A stretch of DNA of 64,000 nucleotides from NCBI GenBank assembly GCA_964036045.1, contig OZ038382.1, positions 40,812,090 to 40,876,089 on the forward strand, written 5' to 3'. The notes beneath the pieces were generated by a model that was given only the letters and a program-made list of their open reading frames with translations, was not told the DNA's origin and searched no databases. The position numbers and the translations under genes are program-made. Each line of letters starts with the position of its first letter. The stretch's first letter is position 1. Shown piece by piece: positions 25,392 to 38,500 of the stretch. Source of the stretch: Eutreptiella sp. 'Long Island Sound 2002'. Its lineage: Eukaryota; Euglenozoa; Euglenophyceae; Eutreptiales; Eutreptiaceae.

Positions 25392-28300
25392 TTGACAGAA
25401 AGTCCCGAATCCAATTTTGAGATATTGTGTCGGCAAGTATCACCGCACTTCATTATGAAACCACCTGGCTCTCGCACCAAGCCATACCATACCATACCAT
25501 ACCATGCCAAGCCAAGCCAGCCATGCCTTGGCTTGACGAGACGAGGCGAGCGAGCGCGCGCGCAGGGGTGGCGGGGGGTGCAATGGCAGTGTGGGTGTGT
25601 GGTGGCAGTGGACCAGAGCGAAAATTTCAACGGGTAGGGCCAAAAATGCCACTTTACGAAAGCACGCGTACAGCCTAGCCAACCACCACACAGCAACCTG
25701 AAAATCCAATAAATGTGGCGTACCAAAATGAAACTTTTTTGCAAAAATATGGAACATCCCCCTTCTAAATTGTCGCCTAATGCCTTCCCAGAACCCTGAA
25801 GGGGGACCTGCAATAACTTGACAGAAAGTCCCGAATTCTATTTTGAGATATTGTGTCGGCAAGTATCACCGCACTTCATTATGAAAGCACCTGGCTCTCG
25901 CACCAAGCCATACCATACCATACCATGCCAAGCCAAGCCAGCCATGCCTTCGCTTGACGAGACGAGGCGAGCGAGCGCGCGCGCAGGGGTGGCGGGGGGT
26001 GCAATGGCAGTGTGGCTGTGTGGTGGCAGTGGACCAGAGCGAAAACTTCAACGGGTAGGGCCAAAGGTGCCACTTTACGAAAGCACGTGTACAGCCTAGC
26101 CAACCACCACGCAGCAACCTGAAAATCCAATAAATGTGGCGTACCAAAATGAAACTTTTTTGCAAAAAAATGGAACATGCCCCTTCTAAATTCTCGTCTA
26201 ATGCTTTCCCAGAACCCTGAAGGGGGAGCTGCAATAACTTGACAGAAAGTCCCGAATTCAATTTTGAGATATTGTGTCGGCAAGTATCACCGCACTTCAT
26301 TATGAAAGCACTTGGCTCTCGCACCAAGCCATACCATACCATACCATGCCAAGCCAAGCCAGCCATGCCTTGGCTTGACGAGACGAGGCGAGCGAGCGCG
26401 CGCGCAGGGGTGGCGGGGGGTGCAATGGCAGTGTGGGTGTGTGGTGGCAGTGGACCAGATCGAAAATTTCAACGGGTAGGGCCAAAGGTGCCACTTTACG
26501 AAAGCACGTGTAGAGCCTAGCCAACCACCACGCAGCAACCTGAAAATCCAATAAATGTGGCGTACCAAAATGAAACTTTTTTGCAAAAATATGGAACATG
26601 CCCCTTCTAAATTCTCGTCTAATGCCTTCCCGGAACCCTGAAGGGGGAGCTGCAATAACTTGACAGAAAGTCTCGAATTCAATTTTGAGATATTGTGTCG
26701 GCAAGTATCACCGCACTTCATTATGAAAGGGCCTGGCTCTCGCACCAAGCCATACCATACCATACCATGCCAAGCCAAGCCAACCATGCCTTGGCTTGAC
26801 GAGACAAGGCGAGCGAGCGCGCGCGCAGGGGTGGCGGGGGGTGCAATGGCAGTGTGGGTGTGTGGTGGCAGTGGACCAGAGCGAAAACTTCAACGGGTAG
26901 GGCCAAAAATGCCACTTTACGAAAGCACGCGTACAGCCTAGCCAACCACCACGCAGCAACCTGAAAATCCAATAAATGTGGCGTACCAAAATGAAACTTT
27001 TTTGCAAAAATATGGAACATCCCCCTTCTGAATTGTCGCCTAATGCCTTCCCGGAACCCTGAAGGGGGACCTGCAATAACTTGACAGAAAGTCCCGAATC
27101 CAATTTTGAGATATTGTGTCGGCAAGTATCACCGCACTTCATTATGAAACCACCTGGCTCTCGCACCAAGCCATACCATACCATACCATACCATGCCAAG
27201 CCAAGCCAGCCATGCCTTGGCTTGACGAGACGAGGCGAGCGAGCGCGCGCGCAGGGGTGGCGGGGGGTGCAATGGCAGTGTGGGTGTGTGGTGGCAGTGG
27301 ACCAGAGCGAAAATTTCAACGGGTAGGGCCAAAAATGCCACTTTACGAAAGCACGCGTACAGCCTAGCCAACCACCACACAGCAACCTGAAAATCCAATA
27401 AATGTGGCGTACCAAAATGAAACTTTTTTGCAAAAATATGGAACATCCCCCTTCTAAATTGTCGCCTAATGCCTTCCCAGAACCCTGAAGGGGGACCTGC
27501 AATAACTTGACAGAAAGTCCCGAATTCAATTTTGAGATATTGTGTCGGCAAGTATCACCGCACTTCATTATGAAAGCACCTGGCTCTCGCACCAAGCCAT
27601 ACCATACCATACCATGCCAAGCCAAGCCAGCCATGCCTTGGCTTGACGAGACGAGGCGAGCGAGCGCGCGCGCAGGGGTGGCGGGGGGTGCAATGGCAGT
27701 GTGGCTGTGTGGTGGCAGTGGACCAGAGCGAAAACTTCAACGGGTAGGGCCAAAGGTGCCACTTTACGAAAGCACGTGTACAGCCTAGCCAACCACCACG
27801 CAGCAACCTGAAAATCCAATAAATGTGGCGTACCAAAATGAAACTTTTTTGCAAAAAAATGGAACATGCCCCTTCTAAATTCTCGTCTAATGCTTTCCCA
27901 GAACCCTGAAGGGGGAGCTGCAATAACTTGACAGAAAGTCCTGAATTCTCTTTTGAGATATTGTGTCGGCAAGTATCACCGCACTTCATTATGAAAGCAC
28001 TTGGCTCTCGCACCAAGCCATACCATACCATACCATGCCAAGCCAAGCCAGCCATGCCTTGGCTTGACGAGACGAGGCGAGCGAGCGCGCGCGCAGGGGT
28101 GGCGGGGGGTGCAATGGCAGTGTGGGTGTGTGGTGGCAGTGGACCAGATCGAAAATTTCAACGGGTAGGGCCAAAGGTGCCACTTTACGAAAGCACGTGT
28201 ACAGCCTAGCCAACCACCACGCAGCAACCTGAAAATCCAATAAATGTGGCGTACCAAAATGAAACTTTTTTGCAAAAATATGGAACATGCCCCTTCTAAA

Positions 28301-28769
28301 TTCTCGTCTAATGCCTTCCCGGAACCCTGAAGGGGGAGCTGCAATAACTTGACAGAAAGTCTCGAATTCAATTTTGAGATATTGTGTCGGCAAGTATCAC
28401 CGCACTTCATTATGAAAGGGCCTGGCTCTCGCACCAAGCCATACCATACCATACCATGCCAAGCCAAGCCAACCATGCCTTGGCTTGACGAGACAAGGCG
28501 AGCGAGCGCGCGCGCAGGGGTGGCGGGGGGTGCAATGGCAGTGTGGGTGTGTGGTGGCAGTGGACCAGAGCGAAAACTTCAACGGGTAGGGCCAAAAATG
28601 CCACTTTAGGAAAGCACGCGTACAGCCTAGCCAACCACCACGCAGCAACCTGAAAATCCAATAAATGTGGCGTACCAAAATGAAACTTTTTTGCAAAAAT
28701 ATGGAACATGCCCCTTCTAAATTGTCGCCTAATGCCTTCCCAGAACCCTGAAAGGGGAACTGCAATAAC
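25392..28769. repeat. 1,689-bp 4-mer higher-order repeat, two tandem copies
   Basis: The units are 25,392-27,080 and 27,081-28,769. A third related unit begins at 31,722 inside the 4,641-bp duplication. Shared markers are CCCGAATCCAATTTTGAG (about 25,402, 27,091 and 31,733) and GCAAAAAAATGG (lacking the usual T, about 26,162, 27,851 and 32,492). GACCAGATCG and GAAAGGGCCTGG also sit in matching monomers of the two tandem copies. The length equals 4 x 421 + 5, because each unit includes one 426-bp monomer. Confidence 0.85.
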
Positions 28770-31700
28770 TTGACAGAAAGTCCCGAATTCCATTTTGAGA
28801 TATTGTGTCGGCAAGTATCGCCGCACTTCATTATGAAAGGGCCTGTCTCTCGCACCAAGCCATACCATACCATACCATGCCAAGCCAAGCCAACCATGCC
28901 TTGGCTTGACGAGACAAGGCGAGCGAGCGCGCGCGCGGGGGTGGCGGGGGGTGCAATAACAGTGTGGGTGTGTGGTGGCAGTGGACCAGAGCGAAAACTT
29001 CAACGGGTAGGGCCAAAGGTGCCACTTTACGAAAGCACGTGTACAGCCTAGCCAACCACCACGCAGCAACCTGAAAATCCAATAAATGTGGCGTACCAAA
29101 ATGAAACTTTTTTGCAAAAATATGGAACATGCCCCTTCTAAATTCTCGTCTAATGCCTTCCCGGAACCCTGAAGGGGGAGCTGCAAAAATTTGACAGAAA
29201 GTCTCGGATTCAATTTTGGGATATTGTGTCGGCAAGTATCACCGCACTTCATTATGAAACCACCTGGCTCTCGCACCAAGCCATACCATACCATACCATA
29301 CCATGCCACGCCAAGCCAGCCATGCCTTGGCTTGACGAGACGAGGCGAGCGAGCGCGCGCGCAGGGGTGGCGGGGGGTGCAATGGCAGTGTGGGTGTGTG
29401 GTGGCAGTGGACCAGAGCGAAAACTTCAACGGGTAGGGCCAAAGGTGCCACTTTACGAAAGCACGTGTACAGCCTAGCCAACCACCACGCATCAACCTGA
29501 AAATCCAATAAATGTGGCGTACCAAAATGAAGCTTTTTTGCAAAAATATGGAACATGCCCCTTCTAAATTCTCGTCTAATGCTTTCCCGGAACCCTGAAG
29601 GGGGAGCTGCAATAACTTGACAGAAAGTCCCAAATTCAATTTTGAGATATTGTGTCGGCAAGTATCACCGCACTTCATTATGAAAGCACTTGGCTCTCGC
29701 ACCAAGCCATACCATACCATACCATGCCAAGCCAAGCCAGCCATGCCTTGGCTTGACGAGACGAGGCGAGCGAGCGCGCGCGCAGGGGTGGCGGGGGGTG
29801 CAATGGCAGTGTGGGTGTGTGGTGGCAGTGGACCAGAGCGAACATTTCAACGGGTAGGGCCAAAGGTGCCACTTTACGAAAGCACGTGTACAGCCTAGCC
29901 AACCACCACGCAGCAACCTGAAAATCCAATAAATGTGGCGTACCAAAATGAAACTTTTTTGCAAAAATATGGAACATCCCGCTTCTAAATTGTCGCCTAA
30001 TGCCTTTCCGGAACCCTGAAGGGGGAGCTGCAATAATTTGACAGAAAGTCTCGAATTCAATTTTGAGATATTGTGTCGGCAAGTATCACCGCACTTCATT
30101 ATGAAAGCACCTGGCTCTCGCACCAAGCCATACCATACCATACCATGCCAAGCCAAGCCAGCCATGCCTTGGCTTGACGAGACGAGGCGAGCGAGCGCGC
30201 GCGCAGGGGTGGCGGGGGGTGCAATGGCAGTGTGGGTGTGTGGTGGCAGTGGACCAGAGCGAAAATTTCAACGGGTAGGGCCAAAAATGCCACTTTACGA
30301 AAGCACGCGTACAGCCTAGCCAACCACCACGCAGCAACCTGAAAATCCAATAAATGTGGCGTACCAAAATGAAACTTTTTTGCAAAAATATGGAACATCC
30401 CGCTTCTAAATTATCGCCTAATGCCTTCCCGGAACCCTGAAGGGGGAGCTGCAATAACTTGACAGAAAGTCCCGAATTCCATTTTGAGATATTGTGTCGG
30501 CAAGTATCGCCGCACTTCATTATGAAAGCACCTGGCTCTCGCACCAAGCCATACCATACCATACCATGCCAAGCCAAGCCAACCATGCCTTGGCTTGACG
30601 AGACAAGGCGAGCGAGCGCGCGCGCGGGGGTGGCGGGGGGTGCAATGGCAGTGTGGGTGTGTGGTGGCAGTGGACCAGAGCGAAAACTTCAACGGGTAGG
30701 GCCAAAGGTGCCACTTTACGAAAGCACGTGTACAGCCTAGCCAACCACCACGCAGCAACCTGAAAATCCAATAAATGTGGCGTACCAAAATGAAACTTTT
30801 TTGCAAAAAAATGGAACATGCCCCTTCTAAATTCTCGTCTAATGCTTTCCCAGAACCCTGAAGGGGGAGCTGCAATAACTTGACAGAAAGTCCCGAATTC
30901 AATTTTGAGATATTGTGTCGGCAAGTATCACCGCACTTCATTATGAAAGCACTTGGCTCTCGCACCAAGCCATACCATACCATACCATGCCAAGCCAAGC
31001 CAGCCATGCCTTGGCTTGACGAGACGAGGCGAGCGAGCGCGCGCGCAGGGGTGGCGGGGGGTGCAATGGCAGTGTGGGTGTGTGGTGGCAGTGGACCAGA
31101 TCGAAAATTTCAACGGGTAGGGCCAAAGGTGCCACTTTACGAAAGCACGTGTACAGCCTAGCCAACCACCACGCAGCAACCTGAAAATCCAATAAATGTG
31201 GCGTACCAAAATGAAACTTTTTTGCAAAAATATGGAACATGCCCCTTCTAAATTCTCGTCTAATGCCTTCCCGGACCCCTGAAGGGGGAGCTGCAATAAC
31301 TTGACAGAAAGTCTCGAATTCAATTTTGAGATATTGTGTCGGCAAGTATCACCGCACTTCATTATGAAAGGGCCTGGCTCTCGCACCAAGCCATACCATA
31401 CCATACCATGCCAAGCCAAGCCAACCATGCCTTGGCTTGACGAGACAAGGCGAGCGAGCGCGCGCGCAGGGGTGGCGGGGGGTGCAATGGCAGTGTGGGT
31501 GTGTGGTGGCAGTGGACCAGAGCGAAAACTTCAACGGGTAGGGCCAAAAATGCCACTTTACGAAAGCACGCGTACAGCCTAGCCAACCACCACGCAGCAA
31601 CCTGAAAATCCAATAAATGTGGCGTACCAAAATGAAACTTTTTTGCAAAAATATGGAACATCCCCCTTCTGAATTGTCGCCTAATGCCTTCCCGGAACCC

Positions 31701-34700
31701 TGAATGGGGACCTGCAATAATTTGACAGAAAGTCCCGAATCCAATTTTGAGATATTGTGTCGGCAAGTATCACCGCACTTCATTATGAAACCACCTGGCT
31801 CTCGCACCAAGCCATACCATACCATACCATACCATGCCAAGCCAAGCCAGCCATGCCTTGGCTTGACGAGACGAGGCGAGCGAGCGCGCGCGCAGGGGTG
31901 GCGGGGGGTGCAATGGCAGTGTGGGTGTGTGGTGGCAGTGGACCAGAGCGAAAATTTCAACGGGTAGGGCCAAAAATGCCACTTTACGAAAGCACGCGTA
32001 CAGCCTAGCCAACCACCACACAGCAACCTGAAAATCCAATAAATGTGGCGTACCAAAATGAAACTTTTTTGCAAAAATATGGAACATCCCCCTTCTAAAT
32101 TGTCGCCTAATGCCTTCCCAGAACCCTGAAGGGGGAGCTGCAATAACTTGACAGAAAGTCCCGAATTCAATTTTGAGATATTGTGTCGGCAAGTATCACC
32201 GCACTTCATTATGAAAGCACCTGGCTCTCGCACCGAGCCATACCATACCATACCATGCCAAGCCAAGCCAGCCATGCCTTGGCTTGACGAGACGAGGCGA
32301 GCGAGCGCGCGCGCAGGGGTGGCGGGGGGTGCAATGGCAGTGTGGCTGTGTGGTGGCAGTGGACCAGAGCGAAAACTTCAACGGGTAGGGCCAAAGGTGC
32401 CACTTTACGAAAGCACGTGTACAGCCTAGCCAACCACCACGCAGCAACCTGAAAATCCAATAAATGTGGCGTACCAAAATGAAACTTTTTTGCAAAAAAA
32501 TGGAACATGCCCCTTCTAAATTCTCGTCTAATGCTTTCCCAGAACCCTGAAGGGGGAGCTGCAATAACTTGACAGAAAGTCCCGAATTCTCTTTTGAGAT
32601 ATTGTGTCGGCAAGTATCACCGCACTTCATTATGAAAGCACTTGGCTCTCGCACCAAGCCATACCATACCATACCATGCCAAGCCAAGCCAGCCATGCCT
32701 TGGCTTGACGAGACGAGGCGAGCGAGCGCGCGCGCAGGGGTGGCGGGGGGTGCAATGGCAGTGTGGGTGTGTGGTGGCAGTGGACCAGAGCAAAAATTTC
32801 AACGGGTAGGGCCAAAGGTGCCACTTTACGAAAGCACGTGTACAGCCTAGCCAACCACCACGCAGCAACCTGAAAATCCAATAAATGTGGCGTACCAAAA
32901 TGAAACTTTTTTGCAAAAATATGGAACATGCCCCTTCTAAATTCTCGTCTAATGCCTTCCCGGAACCCTGAAGGGGGAGCTGCAATAACTTGACAGAAAG
33001 TCTCGAATTCAATTTTGAGATATTGTGTCGGCAAGTATCACCGCACTTCATTATGAAAGGGCCTGGCTCTCGCACCAAGCCATACCATACCATACCATGC
33101 CAAGCCAAGCCAACCATGCCTTGGCTTGACGAGACAAGGCGAGCGAGCGCGCGCGCAGGGGTGGCGGGGGGTGCAATGGCAGTGTGGGTGTGTGGTGGCA
33201 GTGGACCAGAGCGAAAACTTCAACGGGTAGGGCCAAAAATGCCACTTTACGAAAGCACGCGTACAGCCTAGCCAACCACCACGCAGCAACCTGAAAATCC
33301 AATAAATGTGGCGTACCAAAATGAAACTTTTTTGCAAAAATATGGAACATGCCCCTTCTAAATTGTCGCCTAATGCCTTCCCAGAACCCTGAAAAGGGAA
33401 ATGCAATAACTTGACAGAAAGTCCCGAATTCCATTTTGAGATATTGTGTCGGCAAGTATCGCCGCACTTCATTATGAAAGGGCCTGTCTCTCGCACCAAG
33501 CCATACCATACCATACCATGCCAAGCCAAGCCAACCATGCCTTGGCTTGACGAGACAAGGCGAGCGAGCGCGCGCGCGGGGGTGGCGGGGGGTGCAATAA
33601 CAGTGTGGGTGTGTGGGGGCAGTGGACCAGAGCGAAAACTTCAACGGGTAGGGCCAAAGGTGCCACTTTACGAAAGCACGTGTACAGCCTAGCCAACCAC
33701 CACGCAGCAACCTGAAAATCCAATAAATGTGGCGTACCAAAATGAAACTTTTTTGCAAAAATATGGAACATGCCCCTTCTAAATTCTCGTCTAATGCCTT
33801 CCCGGAACCCTGAAGGGGGAGCTGCAAAAATTTGACAGAAAGTCTCGGATTCAATTTTGAGATATTGTGTCGGCAAGTATCACCGCACTTCATTATGAAA
33901 CCACCTGGCTCTCGCACCAAGCCATACCATACCATACCATACCATGCCACGCCAAGCCAGCCATGCCTTGGCTTGACGAGACGAGGCGAGCAAGCGCGCG
34001 CGCAGGGGTGGCGGGGGGTGCAATGGCAGTGTGGGTGTGTGGTGGCAGTGGACCAGAGCGAAAACTTCAACGGGTAGGGCCAAAGGTGCCACTTTACGAA
34101 AGCACGTGTACAGCCTAGCCAACCACCACGCATCAACCTGAAAATCCAATAAATGTGGCGTACCAAAATGAAGCTTTTTTGCAAAAATATGGAACATGCC
34201 CCTTCTAAATTCTCGTCTAATGCTTTCCCGGAACCCTGAAGGGGGAGCTGCAATAACTTGACAGAAAGTCCCAAATTCAATTTTGAGATATTGTGTCGGC
34301 AAGTATCACCGCACTTCATTATGAAAGCACTTGGCTCTCGCACCAAGCCATACCATACCATACCATGCCAAGCCAAGCCAGCCATGCCTTGGCTTGACGA
34401 GACGAGGCGAGCGAGCGCGCGCGCAGGGGTGGCGGGGGGTGCAATGGCAGTGTGGGTGTGTGGTGGCAGTGGACCAGAGCGAACATTTCAACGGGTAGGG
34501 CCAAAGGTGCCACTTTACGAAAGCACGTGTACAGCCTAGCCAACCACCACGCAGCAACCTGAAAATCCAATAAATGTGGCGTACCAAAATGAAACTTTTT
34601 TGCAAAAATATGGAACATCCCGCTTCTAAATTGTCGCCTAATGCCTTCCCGGAACCCTGAAGGGGGAGCTGCAATAATTTGACAGAAAGTCTCGAATTCA

Positions 34701-35165
34701 ATTTTGAGATATTGTGTCGGCAAGTATCACCGCACTTCATTATGAAAGCACCTGGCTCTCGCACCAAGCCATACCATACCATACCATGCCAAGCCAAGCC
34801 AGCCATGCCTTGGCTTGACGAGACGAGGCGAGCGAGCGCGCGCGCAGGGGTGGCGGGGGGTGCAATGGCAGTGTGGGTGTGTGGTGGCAGTGGACCAGAG
34901 CGAAAATTTCAACGGGTAGGGCCAAAAATGCCACTTTACGAAAGCACGCGTACAGCCTAGCCAACCACCACGCAGCAACCTGAAAATCCAATAAATGTGG
35001 CGTACCAAAATGAAACTTTTTTGCAAAAATATGGAACATCCCGCTTCTAAATTATCGCCTAATGCCTTCCCGGAACCCTGAAGGGGGAGCTGCAATACCT
35101 TGACAGAAAGTCCCGAATTCCATTTTGAGATATTGTGTCGGCAAGTATCGCCGCACTTCATTATG
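26020..35165. repeat. 4,641-bp (11-monomer) tandem duplication
   Basis: Sequence from roughly 26,020 reappears 4,641 bp downstream up to roughly 35,165. Rare variants recur at that offset: GCAATAACAGTGTGG (28,955 and 33,596), CATCAACCTG (29,490 and 34,131) and CCATGCCACGCC (29,303 and 33,944). The length is 11 x 421 + 10, and each copy holds two 426-bp monomers. The unit already contains 4-mer HOR sequence, so the 4-mer arose first and the larger block was copied afterwards. The exact ends are uncertain by about 100 bp. Confidence 0.85.
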
Positions 35166-35520
35166 AAACCACCTGGCTCTCGCACCAAGCCATACCATAC
35201 CATACCATGCCAAGCCAAGCCAACCATGCCTTGGCTTGACGAGACAAGGCGAGCGAGCGCGCGCGCGGGGGTGGCGGGGGGTGCAATGGCAGTGTGGGTG
35301 TGTGGTGGCAGTGGACCAGAGCGAAAACTTCAACGGGTAGGGCCAAAAATGCCACTTTACGAAAGCACGCGTACAGCCTAGCCAACCACCACGCAGCAAC
35401 CTGAAAATCCAATAAATGTGGCGTACCAAAATGAAACTTTTTTGCAAAAATATGGAACATCCCCCTTCTAAATTGTCGCCTAATGCCTTCCCGGAACCCT
35501 GAAGGGGGACCTGCAATAAC

Positions 35521-38500
35521 TTGACAGAAAGTCCCGAATTCAATTTTGAGATATTGTGTCGGCAAGTATCACCGCACTTCATTATGAAAGCACTTGGCTC
35601 TCGCACCAAGCCATACCATACCATACCATGCCAAGCCGAGCCAGCCATGCCTTGGCTTGACGAGACGAGGCGAGCGAGCGCGCGCGCAGGGGTGGCGGGG
35701 GGTGCAATGGCAGTGTGGGTGTGTGGTGGCAGTGGACCAGAGCGAAAATTTCAACGGGTAGGGCCAAAAATGCCACTTTACGAAAGCACGCGTACAGCCT
35801 AGCCAACCACCACGCAGCAACCTGAAAATCCAATAAATGTGGCGTACCAAAATGAAATTTTTTGCAAAAATATGGAAAATCCCCCTTCTAAATTGTCGCC
35901 TAATGCCTTCCCGGAACCCTGAAGGGGGACCTGCAATAACGTGACAGAAAGTCCCGAATTCAATTTTGAGATATTGTGTCGGCAAGTATCACCGCACTTC
36001 ATTATGAAAGCACCTGGCTCTCGCACCAAGCCATACCATACCATACCAAGCCAAGCCAAGCCAGCCATGCCTTGGCTTGACGAGAGGAGGCGAGCGAGCG
36101 CGCGCGCAGGGGTGGCGGGGGTTGCAATGGCAGTGTGGGTGTGTGGTGGCAGTGGACCAGAGCGAAAATTTCAACGGGTAGGGCCAAAAATGCCACTTTA
36201 CGAAAGCACGCGTACAGCCTAGCCAACCACCACGCAGCAACCTGAAAATCCAATAAATGTGGCGTACCAAAATGAAACTTTTTTGCAAAAATATGGAACA
36301 TCCCCGTTCCAAATTGTCGCCTAATGCCTTCCCAGAACCCTGAAGGGGGACCTGCAATAACTTGACAGAAAGTCCCAAATTCAATTTTGAGATATTGTGT
36401 CGGCAAGTATCACCGCACTTCATTATGAAAGCACTTGGCTCTCGCACCAAGCCATACCATACCATACCATGCCAAGCCAAGCCAGCCATGCCCTGGCTTG
36501 ACGAGACGAGGCGAGCGAGCGCGCGCGCAGGGGTGGCCGGGGGTGCAATGGCAGTGTGGGTGTGTGGTGGCAGTGGACCAGAGCGAAAATTTCAACGGGT
36601 AGGGCCAAAAATGCCACTTTACGAAAGCACGCGTACAGCCTAGCCAACCACCACGCAGCAACCTGAAAATCCAATAAATGTGGCGTACCAAAATGAAACT
36701 TTTTTGCAAAAATATGGAACATCCCCGTTCCAAATTGTCGCCTAATGCCTTCCCAGAACCCTGAAGGGGGACCTGCAATAACTTGACAGAAAGTCCCGAA
36801 TTCAATTTTGAGATATTGTGTCGGCAAGTATCACCGCACTTCATTATGAAAGCACCTGGCTCTCGCACCAAGCCATACCATACCATACCAAGCCAAGCCA
36901 AGCCAGCCATGCCTTGGCTTGACGAGACGAGGCGAGCGAGCGCGCGCGCAGGGGTGGCGGGGGGTGCAATGGCAGTGTGGGTGTGTGGTGGCAGTGGACC
37001 AGAGCGAAAACTTCAACGGGTAGGGCCAAAGGTGCCACTTTACGAAAGCACGTGTACAGCCTAGCCAACCACCACGCAGCAACCTGAAAATCCAATAAAT
37101 GTGGCGTACCAAAAGGAAACTTTTTTGCAAAAATATGGAACATGCCCCTTCTAAATTCTCGTCTAATGCTTTCCCGGAACCCTGAAGGGGGAGCTGCAAT
37201 AACTTGACAGAAAGTCCCGAATTCAATTTTGAGATATTGTGTCGGCAAGTATCACCGCACTTCATTATGAAAGCACTTGGCTCTCGCACCAAGCCATACC
37301 ATACCATACCATGCCAAGCCAAGCCAGCCATGCCTTGGCTTGACGAGACGAGGCGAGCGAGCGCGCGCGCAGGGGTGGCGGGGGGTGCAATGGCAGTGTG
37401 GGTGTGTGGTGGCAGTGGACCAGAGCGAAAGCTTCAACGGGTAGGGCCAAAAATGCCACTTTACGAAAGCACGCGTACAGCCTAGCCAACCACCACGCAG
37501 CAACCTGAAAATCCAATAAATGTGGCGTACCAAAATGAAACTTTTTTGCAAAAATATGGAACATCCCTCTTCTAAATTGTCGGCTAATGCCTTTACGGAA
37601 CCCTGAAGGGGGACCTGCAATAACTTGACAGAGAGTCCCGAATTCAATTTTGAGATATTGTGTCGGCAAGTATCACCGCACTTCATTATGAAAGCACTTG
37701 GCTCTCGCACCAAGCCATACCATACCATACCAAGCCAAGCCAAGCCAGCCATGCCTTGGCTTGACGAGACGAGGCGAGCGAGCGCGCGCGCGGGGGTGGC
37801 GGGGGGTGCAATGGCAGTGTGGGTGTGTGGTGGCAGTGGACCAGAGCGAAAACTTCAACGGGTAGGGCGAAAGGTGCCACTTTACGAAAGCACGCGTACA
37901 GCCTAGCCAACCACCACGCAGCAACCTGAAAATCCAATAAATGTGGCGTACCAAAATGAAACTTTTTTGCAAAAATATGGAACATGCCCCTTCTAAATTC
38001 TCGTCTAATGCCTTCCCGGAACCCTGAAGGGGGAGCTGCAATAATTTGACAGAAAGTATCGAATTCAATTTTGAGATATTGTGTCGGCAAGTATCACCGC
38101 ACTTCATTATGAAAGCACCTGGCTCTCGCACCAAGCCATACCATACCATACCATGCCAAGCCAAGCCAGCCATGCCTTGGCTTGACGAGACGAGGCGAGA
38201 GAGCGCGCGCGCAGGGGTGGCGGGGGGTGCAATGGCAGTGTGGGTGTGTGGTGGCAGTGGACCAGAGCGAAAATTTCAACGGGGAGGGCCAAAAATGCCA
38301 CTTTACGAAAGCACGCGTACAGCCTAGCCAACCACCACGCAGCAACCTGAAAACCCAATAAATGTGGCGTACCAAAATGAGACTTTTTTGCAAAAATATG
38401 GAACATCCCCCTTCTAAATTGTCGCCTAATGCCTTCCCGGAACCCTGAAGGGGGAGCTGCAATAACATGACAGAAAGTCCCGAATTCAATTTTGAGATAT

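Noticed and set aside
28410-29744. Minus-strand frames of 134-444 codons as protein-coding genes
   Set aside because: The same peptide appears shifted through different frames in successive monomers, and the translation is low-complexity (WYGMVWYG from the ACCAT run). They are composition effects of the satellite.
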